From the NCBI GenBank assembly GCA_965644295.1, contig CBFFRP010000238.1:248001-312000 (forward strand): a DNA stretch of 64,000 nt, in the 5' to 3' direction. The notes under the pieces are model-generated. The model saw only the letters and a list, made by a program, of their open reading frames with translations, had not been told where the DNA came from and did not search any database. Shown here one piece after another: positions 11,604 to 21,478 of this stretch (within the stretch, counting starts at the first letter, position 1; each line of letters starts with the position of its first letter). Position numbers and translations under genes: made by a program. This DNA comes from Paraphysomonas bandaiensis (taxonomy: Eukaryota; Chrysophyceae).

Positions 11604-12691
11604 ATGGGACAGTCGAATTCGAATGAGTTAGGCGCTAAGTCGACCGCTTTAGAGGTCTTTGAGTACTTTGCTATTCAGAAAGGAAAAAACTTTCTTCAGG
11701 GCAAGACTGTAATCGTGACAGGTTGTTTATATCACCATGAGCTACTTTTATTGTGATACGTATGATCGTAGGTGGCAACTCTGGCATCGGACTGGAGACA
11801 TGCAAAGTATTTGCGTATGCTGGTGCCAGAGTGATTCTTTGCTCTCGATCTGTTGCCTCAGGTGAGCGTGCAATTGAGGAGGAGATGAAGCAAAACGGAC
11901 AAGGTGACTATATTGTACACGACACGTCAAATGTCATTGTGAAACAATTGGATTTAAATTCCCTTAAATCTGTGAAAGCGTTTGCCGACGACGTGCTTGT
12001 CAATGAAAGTAGAATAGACTATTTGATATGCAATGCTGGCATTATGGCTCTACCCAATTTAGAACTAACAGAAGATGGATTTGAAAAACAAATTGGCGTA
12101 AATCTTTTTGGTCATTTTTATTTGACTAAGCTTCTTTTGCCGAAGATGCAGTCCCAGGACTTCGAGACCCGTGTAGTTGTGCTCTCTTCATCTGCTCACA
12201 CAATGGGTACTATTGTTCCATCCGACCTACACTTTAAGAATGGTCGAAAGTACAATAACTGGACATCGTATGGGCAAAGTAAACTAGCAGACTTGTTGTT
12301 TGCCAAGGAACTTGCTGATCGCACTAAAGGCACCAAGATGACTGCTGTTTCCGTGCATCCTGGTGTTATACAGACGAACTTGTGGCGATCGTCATTTTTC
12401 TCTGGAGGCATCGCTTCGTCGTTCCTAGGATCTGTGATGGCGAACAAAACTATTCCCCAAGTAATATCAATGAGTTTCATTCCTAATGTGTTTAATATTT
12501 TGCAGGGTGCAGCGACGACAATTTGGGCGTGCTTATCACCTACTGTCCTGGAAGAGGACCGCGGTGCTTACTGTTGCGACTGCAAGCCAGTTGTACCAAG
12601 TGTAAATGGACAAGATTCTGATGGGACGATGAGAAAAGAATTGTGGCGTGTGGTTGACGAGCAAATTTCTGAAGTGGTGAAAGATTTCTAG
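11604..12691 (+). CDS. Short-chain dehydrogenase/reductase, retinol-dehydrogenase/WWOX-like
   Basis: Two exons, 11604-11721 and 11772-12691, joined across a 50-bp intron (donor GTTGTT, acceptor TAG), give 345 residues. The splice restores the Rossmann cofactor motif TGGNSGIG at residues 39-46. Other SDR landmarks are CNAGIM (about 126-131), the serine strand VVLSSSAH (about 175-181), the catalytic YGQSK (Tyr206, Lys210) and HPGVIQTNL. This is a classical NAD(P)-dependent oxidoreductase closest in feel to the retinol dehydrogenase and WWOX group; the substrate cannot be told. The N-terminus MGQSNS fits the MGxxxS N-myristoylation pattern and no signal peptide is present, so a membrane-attached cytosolic enzyme is possible. 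The final 90 residues lack landmarks but stay open. Confidence 0.88.
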
Positions 12692-13262
12692 TCAGATGAC
12701 GTCCAAATTCGTATTTAGTGAATCTGACTATTCTTTTCGTTAGTCGTAAAGAGCCATCAACATTGCTATAACGAGTAAATACAACTTTAATGAGTAATTT
12801 GTGATAGTATTTCTCACGAGTAACTTCAGTACTGCCCATCAATATTTTTTTTTCTATCTTCGTCGCTATATTTCTGCTCAAGGCCTGGTAACTATTAATG
12901 GCCCATTAATGGTAGTCCATCCCGAAAATTACAAAGGAATCAAGGAAAAATGTCCATATTATAAGAGCTGCGTAACAATAAATTAACATCAATTATTGAT
13001 GAATTCAGTTGCAGATGTCTAACTGCTCTTCTCTCATTGCCACTTTTTTGCAAGGCAAGCGGAACACACTGTAATATTTTAAGTTGCATCAAGTATTGTT
13101 TCAGCTCTCGAAAGTTTTATCTATCAGGGTTCTCGGGAAATTGCATTTAAAAAAACTAAGGATTTACCAGCATCCAGCATGCTGCATTTAGAGGAGATAC
13201 TATATATATTATCTTAGAAACACTTTTAGTATATTATAGCATATATCAAGTACCAGCACAGA
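12692..13262. other. 3' flank with a hAT-B terminal fragment
   Basis: Follows the dehydrogenase stop. A family B terminus (AGGCCTGGTAAC, then ATTAATGG) lies at 12882-12935. The rest is AT-rich with no frame of interest. Confidence 0.5.
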
Positions 13263-13267
13263 AATGG

Positions 13268-13465
13268 AATATATTGAATGTCTGATTATTTAGCAATAGG
13301 CGTTGAAAGCCTGCACCAATTAGTGGCTAGAAGAATGCTAGTCATACTAGTTAGACTACTACCCGTAACTAATCAATACAAACTCTTTTATCCTACTATT
13401 TAACGCTACAGAAGCTGCTTGTGCGTCGCCGCAAGCACCAAGGTGCAACCACTTCCGTTCTTAGT
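13268..13465 (+). repeat. Structured dispersed repeat, 5' part
   Basis: Begins with TGTCTGATTATTTAGCAATAGG and contains the double hairpin GCTTG...CAAGC followed by GCACC-AA-GGTGC near 13410-13445. It matches the copies at 18.2, 24.8 and 41.0 kb but stops after the second hairpin, so only about 200 bp of the full 480 bp is present. Confidence 0.75.
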
Positions 13466-15290
13466 GTGTGTTATGAGGCTCGCCATGATCGTGTGTCCTG
13501 GGACTCACCGGCGCGTGTGATCTGGAGGTCTCCTCTTGGGATGAGACTCCACTCGCTATATGATAGATAGCCTTATGTACCTCACGGGGACTGACTTATT
13601 AGCCTTATGGCAGTTAGGGGAAACAGTAATATGCCCTTCTGAGATTGGCGATCTGGTGGCCTTCCTTTAGGCATTGTTCCAAGTGGCTCGGAGGTATGTG
13701 GATGAAGGTCTTGCAAAAGGTTATGGCCTACTGTGAAGAAGCGTCGAAATCGGCTCTTTTGCTGTCTTAGCCAGCGGTAGAGAACACATGCAAGAGGTGT
13801 ATAGCTGTACAGGGGTGGGATATGAGGGTCATCCGGTGTGTCCAGCAACAGGGAGTCGAGAGCGAGTGTGATGGTGCAAAAGAGGCAACATCTGATTGAG
13901 GAGAGGGGGACTGCGCAACAGAACTAGGTCTGCCAAGGTCGGGTACTCTGATAGACCTATGCACGAGATGATGATGGTCTGGAGGAGACACTCGGACGTC
14001 CTCAGCTGCCCTTGTTAGTGTCTGTGTTGGTGCAGGGGGGTACAGGCTGAGGCATAGAGTGTGTGTGGAAGGAAGATGACGGCAAGGTGTCAGAGACGGA
14101 GGGAGGGGAGATGGTTTGTCTGGAGGTTCTCGAGGAGGAGGTAGAGTGTAAGGTGCGTGTGTATGACAGTGCAGCGGTGCTATGAGTGTGTTGGACAGAG
14201 AGAGAGAGAGCCGGTGATGTGTCCAACAGTACAGGTATACAGGTACATGGTGATGTGTCCAACAGTACAGGTAGACAGGTACAAGTACATGGTGATGTGT
14301 CCAACAGTACAGGTATATAGGTACATGGACAGGTACATGGGACGAAGTGTGCTGTGTGGTGTACTGCAGTATATTTGCACCGTATTGGAATGGTATACAT
14401 CCTGTAGGACACAGTAGTACAGTAGTCGGGTATACCGTATGCGGAATACTGTGTCCATCCAATGAGATGTGTGGGCTGTGGGGATGATAGGCAAACAGGG
14501 TGAGGGGGTGCTCTGCTTGGTGCATAGACGCACAGACTAACCATGCTGGGTTGGTTTGTGCGGTCGTCAAGAAATGGTCCTGTCTTACAAGGTAGCGGGG
14601 CCGATGGAGAACATGGGTGTTAGCGAATAAACAAGTGGACCGTTTTCGAGTGCCAACCCGCACGAGCCATGCGATGAGTGGTTGTAACCGTAGAGAACGG
14701 TGTGTGAGACAGATACGTCTACAAGGGAGTTGTCCAATAGGAACAGACAGCGCTGCAGTGGTGCAGGCACTTGGTTTAACTGACGGCGTTAGTGAGGAGA
14801 GTGGTTGCAAAGCCACGTTATCAAACGGGGAGCATGTACAACATGGTAAGACAAGATGTTTGTCGGCAGTGTGGTGTGTTTAAAAATGTTGCCCTGCTTG
14901 GAGAGAAGGGAACAGTCTGAGCCCGGACCCGCTGATGGGACACAACCACGGTCTCAATGGAGACATTGAGCTTGGAGCGATCTAAAAAAGTTGAACTGTG
15001 TTTTTACCAGAAGAGGAAGAGAATAATCAGAAATGGAATGCCATTGAGAGCAACTACAAAATTAACCGTTTCCAGGCCCTGTTTCAGCGCTTAGCTGAGC
15101 AAATATTTGATATAAAACTTCATTGAGCTCTTAAAATTCAGCTGCCTGAGAGAATGCTCTGTATTCTGTAGAAAGGAATATGGAAGCAGGGCTGCTCTGT
15201 GCGTAGGGAATCTAGGAAAATGGGCTGCCTCCTGCTGAAGTAAAACATCCGTGCTGTTCACTTTTAAGGACTCGACAATCCTGAAGTCAG
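13466..15290. other. GC-rich block of unknown origin with a short tandem repeat
   Basis: Markedly richer in GC than its surroundings and open over long stretches on both strands, including 349 codons on the minus strand. The translations are low-complexity (His/Pro/Ser/Thr-rich) and resemble no family. At 14213-14338 three units of 36-48 bp each begin GTGATGTGTCCAACAGTACAGG. The composition is like that of the LINE-like element at 7-9 kb, so part of an unrelated or highly decayed retroelement is possible, but I cannot show a domain. Confidence 0.4.
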
Positions 15291-15297
15291 CAGATGT

Positions 15298-15400
15298 CAA
15301 TCAGGTATACATCAACATACTGCTTGCTCAGTGCGTTTGTTTTGAGCGATAATAGAGCGAAAGTAGTTGGACCTTGGTGTTTGAGGTGACATTCACACAG
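15298..15400 (-). repeat. Structured dispersed repeat, internal fragment
   Basis: Reverse-oriented internal piece, with TATACATCAACATACTGCTTG, GAGCGAAAGTAGTTG and ACCTTGGTG, matching the region around the second hairpin of the fuller copies. The sequence from here to about 16000 is AT-rich without a gene. Confidence 0.55.
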
Positions 15401-15999
15401 TGGTATGATATTTTAACGTAGTACCACACATCCATTTGAATGAGGATGACAGCATCGATTTATGCAGTTTAGAGTTTACTATTTGGTGAATAGCTTGACA
15501 GAGACTGGACGATTTGTAATATTGAACATGAATAGCGATCAAATTTTGCTAAAATAACAATCAATATATTGTAGCAAGGAAGAATTAATAAATGCAATAT
15601 ATATATAGAATCCAACATATACTTATCAAAAAGATTTTAGTAGAAAGATCGTATTATTAGAGATAAAGATTGATTATAATATATATATAATATGAACTTC
15701 ACATGAAGGGTGAACTCTAATAGAATGATAGCAAGACACGTTTGAACAGAGCGTTAGCACCACACACATGTGCGTATCTTGTACAGTCGCGTAATTATTC
15801 AGACTATTTGATATCAATTCACGCGTTAATTCCCCCCTTCAATGGAATTAATATATGGGGTACTTGAATATAGGTGTATATATTTGGAAATAGTTCTACT
15901 ATGGGAACAAACCACGTGTGCATTCACAAATTGTGGATTGCACTGATGTCAACATACAACATAGTCGTGGGAAACTCTGTAGATCTGTATAAGTCTACA

Positions 16000-17130
16000 T
16001 CTTTTTTTTTAGTTGAGTTCTGTCAGCAGTGGGATAGATGATACTCTTGTTATTCAACTAGTAGTATGCCAGCATCTCTCAGTTGTATGCATGAAATGGC
16101 AATGTGCTTTGTTCTTTGATGGTGTACGGGGATTATTAGGCATAGTTGAATTGCACCTTTGTTGAATGGCATTTGAAAGCACAATTCCGAGAGTAGTGAC
16201 CGTAGCCAAATTGCTTCTTGACATGCTGTTGATAGTACCATGTACTCCGCTTGTGTAGAGGATAGAGAAACATTGGTCTGGAGTCGTCATTGGCAGGAAT
16301 ATTCTAATAAAGAAGCACAACGCTGTAGTCGACCTGCGAGCCCAATAATCACAGTCAGCGCGTCTCCTTTTTCTAGGTACCCCCATAGTGTGATGTATTT
16401 GAGATTCGGAGGCATACCGTAAGTAACTCAATTGGAGACAACCGAATAGTAATATACCTGAACTGAAGAGCCATTTGAGCTCCACGTGTGTTCATAGCAT
16501 CCCTGACGTAACGCATCTTTGACCAGCTCTCCGGCTCCATCTGCATGATAATAACCCATGTGTAAATTGTAAACACATAACAGAGACATTGATCGTTTGA
16601 TACAATTGTCATAAGATGCCTACGCTGCAATCTGGTTCCAAGAATCAGCATCAGCTTATGGGCTTCCACTAATTAATGTATGCTTATTGAAAGTGTCCCG
16701 CTCTCCGACAATGCAACAATTCCAGCTTATAATCATTCCAGCTGATGATAAATCTGGGAGCTCCAAAAAATGCTGAGTTGGGCAGAGCAGTCATGCCATT
16801 TATCTCGCCTTCAAGCACCAGCCAGTTCCTCACTATGGCTATTGTAGATCTGTATTCCATACAATGAACTTATTTTATACCATTCAATCGTTTCCCCCAC
16901 TCGTGACATGTATTCTGTATTATTATCTTAGTCGAACCCGTTGAAGAATCCAGCATAGTCGTATTATTCATCAGAAACATCGACTATTAGCAACAGGCTC
17001 CTCCATTAACGTGAGTAGCTATTCGCCTTCTTCACTACTACTTCTATTTTATCCTGTTCCTTTTGTATGAGGAATGTCTCGAAGTCCTCGATCCATTGTT
17101 GAACGGTATTCCTGTTAAACTGTGGCTGGC
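16000..17130 (-). pseudogene. Internally deleted Copia retrotransposon relic
   Basis: At 17125-17000 the minus strand reads VQQWIEDFETFL, nearly the same as the Gag of the Copia element at 34.5 kb. At 16300-16050 it reads SLSSTQAEYMVLSTACQEA, then IWLRSLLSEL, the characteristic C-terminal RNase H of Copia Pol. Protease, integrase and reverse transcriptase are missing. Frames are broken by stops and shifts. No LTR is evident. The order (Gag upstream of RNase H on the minus strand) fits an old copy that lost its middle. Confidence 0.7.
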
Positions 17131-17449
17131 TAGATTATATATAGCTTCTTTTAATATCTAGCTATTAATCTTAGATACAAACCAATTTTATGTTTGCACA
17201 GTTACGTTATCATTTTATTAATTCGGTTAGTATACATTTTAATCTCGGTACTCAAGAGATTTTGTCTGTGATCTTCAAGAAAAAGGTTAGGAGAAGAACG
17301 AGGCCATTCGTTTGGTAACACAACAAAAAGCGCCAAAAAGTTTAGGGTTTGGTTCTACAAGATAGACACACCACGGAGGAGCGGCGTTTATCTATTTACA
17401 CCCGGCACTATAAAAATTCTACGCTTAGAGACACACTTCCGATTAGGTT

Positions 17450-18150
17450 ATTGGGGATTCTGCTTTCATCTCGCATACACGAGCACATTACTATTATTGT
17501 TGGACACATGTAATTGGCTCGTAGGAATAGTAACGATTCTAGACGATATGGATTCATGTCTCTACGCTCAGGTGTCCTAATCAACTTTGCACGACCAAAG
17601 AGTCTCTCAACAACTTTAGATTGTGCTTCAGTACGAAGCGAGCAGCGGTAGTTGGACTCATAGTACCAAGTCGAGCTCTCTTGGTGACCTCGGCGCTGTT
17701 TTGAACACGCTGTGCAAATTCAGTTCCGTCACTCTCGTCCTCGTTATTTCTGTCGGGTACACCAACCTTGATGGACGAATCCAGTCTTCACTGAGTTGGT
17801 GCTAACTTGGTGTTTTTCCGAACATACTTATTCTCCACGATAGAAAATGGTTCGTCGTTAATAACTATCCATTCCAGCCACCAAAAAAAGTTCCTTGAAG
17901 CAGAAGATACTTTCTTTCACATCACAATAATCTCTCGAGTTTCTCTCGCCAAGAAAAATCCGCATGTTTGGTGCTCTTGGTAATATGGTTCACACAACTC
18001 GTGTAACCTCGCCTTGAATCCTGTTAAAGGCGGTTATTGCACAAGATGGTACAAGAAGAAGTATGGTACAGAGGATTCTCTGAATCCACTCGGAACAAGA
18101 CTCTGTAAATTACACTGCCATCAATATTTTTGGCCATCATCGTTGCTTAG
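17450..18150 (-). pseudogene. hAT-B transposase deletion derivative
   Basis: From high to low coordinates the minus strand carries a piece starting MAKNIDGSVIYRVLF, a BED-finger remnant (RRGYTSCVNHI), a WLEWIVINDEPFSIVEN segment (17890-17840) and finally the dimerisation domain (ERLFGRAKLI, then NPYRLESLLFLRANY, 17620-17515). The catalytic core between the last two is missing, so the ends have been joined by an internal deletion. Several stops are present. It is related to the relic at 3.7-4.8 kb. Confidence 0.65.
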
Positions 18151-18174
18151 TATGCTGTGTATATTGTATATATA

Positions 18175-18360
18175 TTGAAGGTCTTTTTATTTAGCAATAG
18201 GCGTTAAAAACTCGTTCCGATATATAGTGGCTAGTTGAATGCTAGATCTACTAGCTAGACCTCTATCTGTAACTAATCAGCACAAATTCTATTATCCTAC
18301 TATTTAGTGCTACAGAAGCTGCTTGTGCGTCGCCGCAAGCACCAAGGTGCAACCACTTAA
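18175..18360 (+). repeat. Structured dispersed repeat, 5' part
   Basis: Starts around TTTAGCAATAGGCG and runs through the same double hairpin as the 13.3 kb copy, ending at AACCACTT. The following 280 bases show no gene. Confidence 0.75.
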
Positions 18361-18639
18361 TGTTGATTGTGAGTTTTTTAACGTTATCAGGGGGTCTTCC
18401 CTTGGATCACAGGGCTTTGTGTTGGTACCGGGTTCTGTAGGAAGGTCCTGAGTGTACCGAGTGCTAGGTGTGTGGGCTGAGAGTTGGGTAGGGAGTTAAA
18501 ATATGAATGTGGCACTATCTCAGTGCACTGTTTAGGCCTCAAAAAAGAGAAAAAACAATAATAGTCCATTTTTTGAACTGTCACTTGGAAGTAATAGTAA
18601 AACCACCCATTTATATAGATTTAAGAAATGCGATACGCA

Positions 18640-19064
18640 GCAGGATTACCATAAATGTTCTGTTCAATGCACCATATTAATAAATGAGCAAATTATACTA
18701 CGGCCCTACACTTTACAAAGCCTTTTTCTAGAAAGATGAGTCGGATCCATGCCTGCACATGTGCAAATTGTGCGGAGCAGGTTCAAAGAAACTGAAGCAA
18801 AATCTTAGCAAAGGCTACACAAGTTGCATTGCCCATGTCAAAGGTAGACATTCAGAAGGCTGGGAACAGGCTTTGGAGAGTGCTTTGGAACAGCAAAAGA
18901 CAAAGGGGGGGACCATATCTAGCTATATGGAGAGGACAGTGACAAGGAAAGCCATCAATATTCACAAATGGTTAGAGTGGGTAATTATGGGTGACCAGCC
19001 TTTTTCCTTTGTGGAGAATTCTTTCACTCGAAAGAACACTAATTTGGAGTCGATTTCACGTTGA
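18640..19064 (+). pseudogene. hAT transposase N-terminal fragment with BED zinc finger
   Basis: Open frame from before 18759 to 19064. CKLCGAGSK followed by GYTSCIAHVKGRHSEGW is a BED-type DNA-binding zinc finger. After a linker comes KWLEWVIMGDQPFSFVEN, the segment that follows the finger in many hAT transposases. A stop at 19062 ends the frame before the catalytic domain. The fragment is cleaner than the other relics of this family and could be a recent truncation. Confidence 0.7.
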
Positions 19065-19741
19065 TGATATTATAGTTGCTGATGATGTTTAAGAATATTG
19101 TTCGTATTAGCTATCTGACCTGACTGTAACATGGGAACGAACTGCTCATCATTGCTGTTAAATAGCTAGTACTTAGTCTAATTATTAGCACTTTCCATTT
19201 ACTTCTTTCTAAAAAGCAATAAAGCAATAGTAATCAAACCATAAATGGTCCGTTAATGGCCATTAATGGCCATAAAAATAATGGGATTTTTAAAATTAAT
19301 GGCCATAAAAATGGGGGAAGCAATGCGTCGCCATTAATGGCCATTAATGGTTACGCAAGCCTGAAGAAGATAGTGAACAGAGTTGCCACAGAGTGCCAGT
19401 AGAGTTGCATGAATATTGATTAGAGTTTCTTCGGAGTATAGAGGAGATACTGTATTCTATATTATCTTAATGGCACTCAGTTCTATATATAGCAGTACAG
19501 GTCATTAATGACATTACCATTAATGCCATTACCATTAATTGTTACCAGGCCCTGCTTCAAGTGACATACTGAATCATAGATAGCTGGCTATTTCACTATG
19601 GATAGCTGGTGATGTCGCTTGCCTTGTTGAAGTGTTATACTGGTGACTAAGATTAGAACGAATACATTATTCTTACAAAATCCGATTACGTAAAATTGTC
19701 GACAGCGTGTGTGTAATCAGGACATGTATTAGTTGACTGTG
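19065..19741. repeat. hAT-B subterminal repeats rich in ATTAATGG
   Basis: Clusters of ATTAATGGCC-type motifs lie at 19240-19350 and 19496-19550; the second ends in GTTACCAGGCCCTG, the family B terminus. No coding frame. The final 100 bases include the taxilin 3' flank. Confidence 0.5.
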
Positions 19742-21009
19742 CTACGTCTGGGCAGTTGGAGGAATATCGGGGTTACATTCACCTGCCACTGCTTCAACGG
19801 TGGTGTCACCTTTTAACTTACTTAGCTTCTCCGTAATACTTCCTCTCTGCAATTGTAGACGTCGACATTCCGCAGCCACCTTTTCCTTTTCCTTCGTCAA
19901 TTTTTCTAAACGCTTCGTTACGTCGATCTTTTTCTCAACTTGGTTGACAAGCGTACAGTCTAGTCTGTTACACTCCTGCCGCAACCTAGCATTTTCACCC
20001 TCCAACTTACATACCGTGTCAGCCATGGACTGCATCTTGTCCTCAAACTGTGAAAACATTCCCTGGCTCTTATTAAGAGCCTCCTGGAAGTTATCGAACT
20101 TGTCCGAGTACAATGCAAGTTGTGCTTTAAGCTCCGCTTTGCTGGACGAAAGATGAGTGATATCCGCCCTGTAGGCTTCTCCTCTAGCCCGTTCTTGCTT
20201 CAATAGCTGGGTCTGCATAACACAGCGTCAACGAATTGACATACACAACGAAACATCAACCACACACAAAGCAAGGGTGACGATTTACCTCTTGGGCCTT
20301 TTTTGCCTGAGCCAACTGAAGCTCTAAATTCTTGGCATGAATTTGAGATTTAAAATGGGAATCCCTAAGCTTTGAATGTTCCTGAAATTGTGTGATCTTC
20401 TCACGCAGTTGGTTGTTGTCTTCCGCCTTCTTCATCTGCTCTTCCTCCTGGTCAGCTACTTTCTGTTTTATATCCACTATAGTGGTGCTAAAATGTGCTA
20501 TCAAGTCATCCATTCGTACTCTATCTATTTCTCTTAAGCGCTCATTCTCTTCGACAATATCCTTGGTTTGTTTCGTAATTAATCTGCACAGCTCCTGTAG
20601 CTTTACTCTTACATCTTCCAATGCTTTCTTTTCTTTTTTCAGCCTTTTCTGTTCTTCTGCGAATAAAATGTTCTTTTGTATTTCATTTCTACAATCTGCC
20701 AGTATGGTTGAATATTCTGTTGATATAGCCTTCGCATCTCTGATTTTATTAACAAATAAATCGCGTACAGATCTAATCCGTTCATCCAGCGGCTTCCTTT
20801 CGTCAATTACCTTCATATATAATCACGCGAATAATGAATATCACTATATCTTTACGTACTTCATAATCAAAGCTCCGACACATATCTGAGTCATCATAAG
20901 AGAGTTGTTTGTCAAGGGCTGACAACTCTTTCATTAAATTCTGTTCACTAACATCACTTTGAAAATTCTCCTCTAATTCTGCTAATTTAAAACGAATAAG
21001 TTCGTCCAT
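19742..21009 (-). CDS. Taxilin family coiled-coil protein
   Basis: Three exons, 21009-20860, 20810-20289 and 20212-19742, separated by introns of 49 and 76 bp with GTACGT and GTAAAT donors, encode 380 residues. Almost the entire chain after residue 50 is predicted coiled coil. The segment QLALYSDKFDNFQEALNKSQ followed by FSQFEDKMQSMADTVCKLE is the hallmark of taxilins, which bind syntaxins and are linked to vesicle traffic and nascent-polypeptide complexes. Length is close to the conserved taxilin core but shorter than mammalian alpha-taxilin. All three joins are in phase 0. The start ATG is followed by MDELIRFKLAEL, with no upstream in-frame Met visible. It is head to head with the bromodomain gene. 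Confidence 0.85.
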
Positions 21010-21478
21010 TCTTTAAACAATACCGCAATGGCTGCACGGAAGTTCTGAATTGATTATGTTGAACTGCTTTAACATGTCATTCTGGGCAGAGCCAATCTTG
21101 GCAACTCTGATATTCCACCGTTCATTTCACTGTGGTTTGATGTAGAAAAAAAAGTTAGCAGGAGGTGAAGGAATTTCATTCAACAAAAAACGTTTTTTTC
21201 TAGAATTATAAACTTCACTGATAGCACGAGCGGCAGTACTGCAGCGGGTCGGGTGGGTGGTGTGAAACAGGAGATAGATAAGGAATGTGCTGTTCTGACC
21301 CACCAGTTTGTGTCTCCTCAAGATTCTGACGTATCTTCAATGGGCAAGAATTGAGGTGATTGGCGAAGAATAACATTTAAATACATTCACTTTTTGATTT
21401 TCTCCACAACTGTCAACTGTGGGACAAAATTAGAACAATGATGTTGGAAGGGTAAATTTTTTTCAGGGTTATATCGAC
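21010..21478. promoter_or_regulatory. Intergenic region shared by taxilin and the BET gene
   Basis: A 469-bp divergent interval must contain both promoters. It is AT-rich; I see no convincing TATA box or repeated operator. Confidence 0.3.

Noticed and set aside
13767-14816. 349-codon open frame on the minus strand
   Set aside because: Low-complexity His/Pro/Ser/Thr translation, overlapping open frames on the other strand and a tandem repeat inside; no family resemblance.
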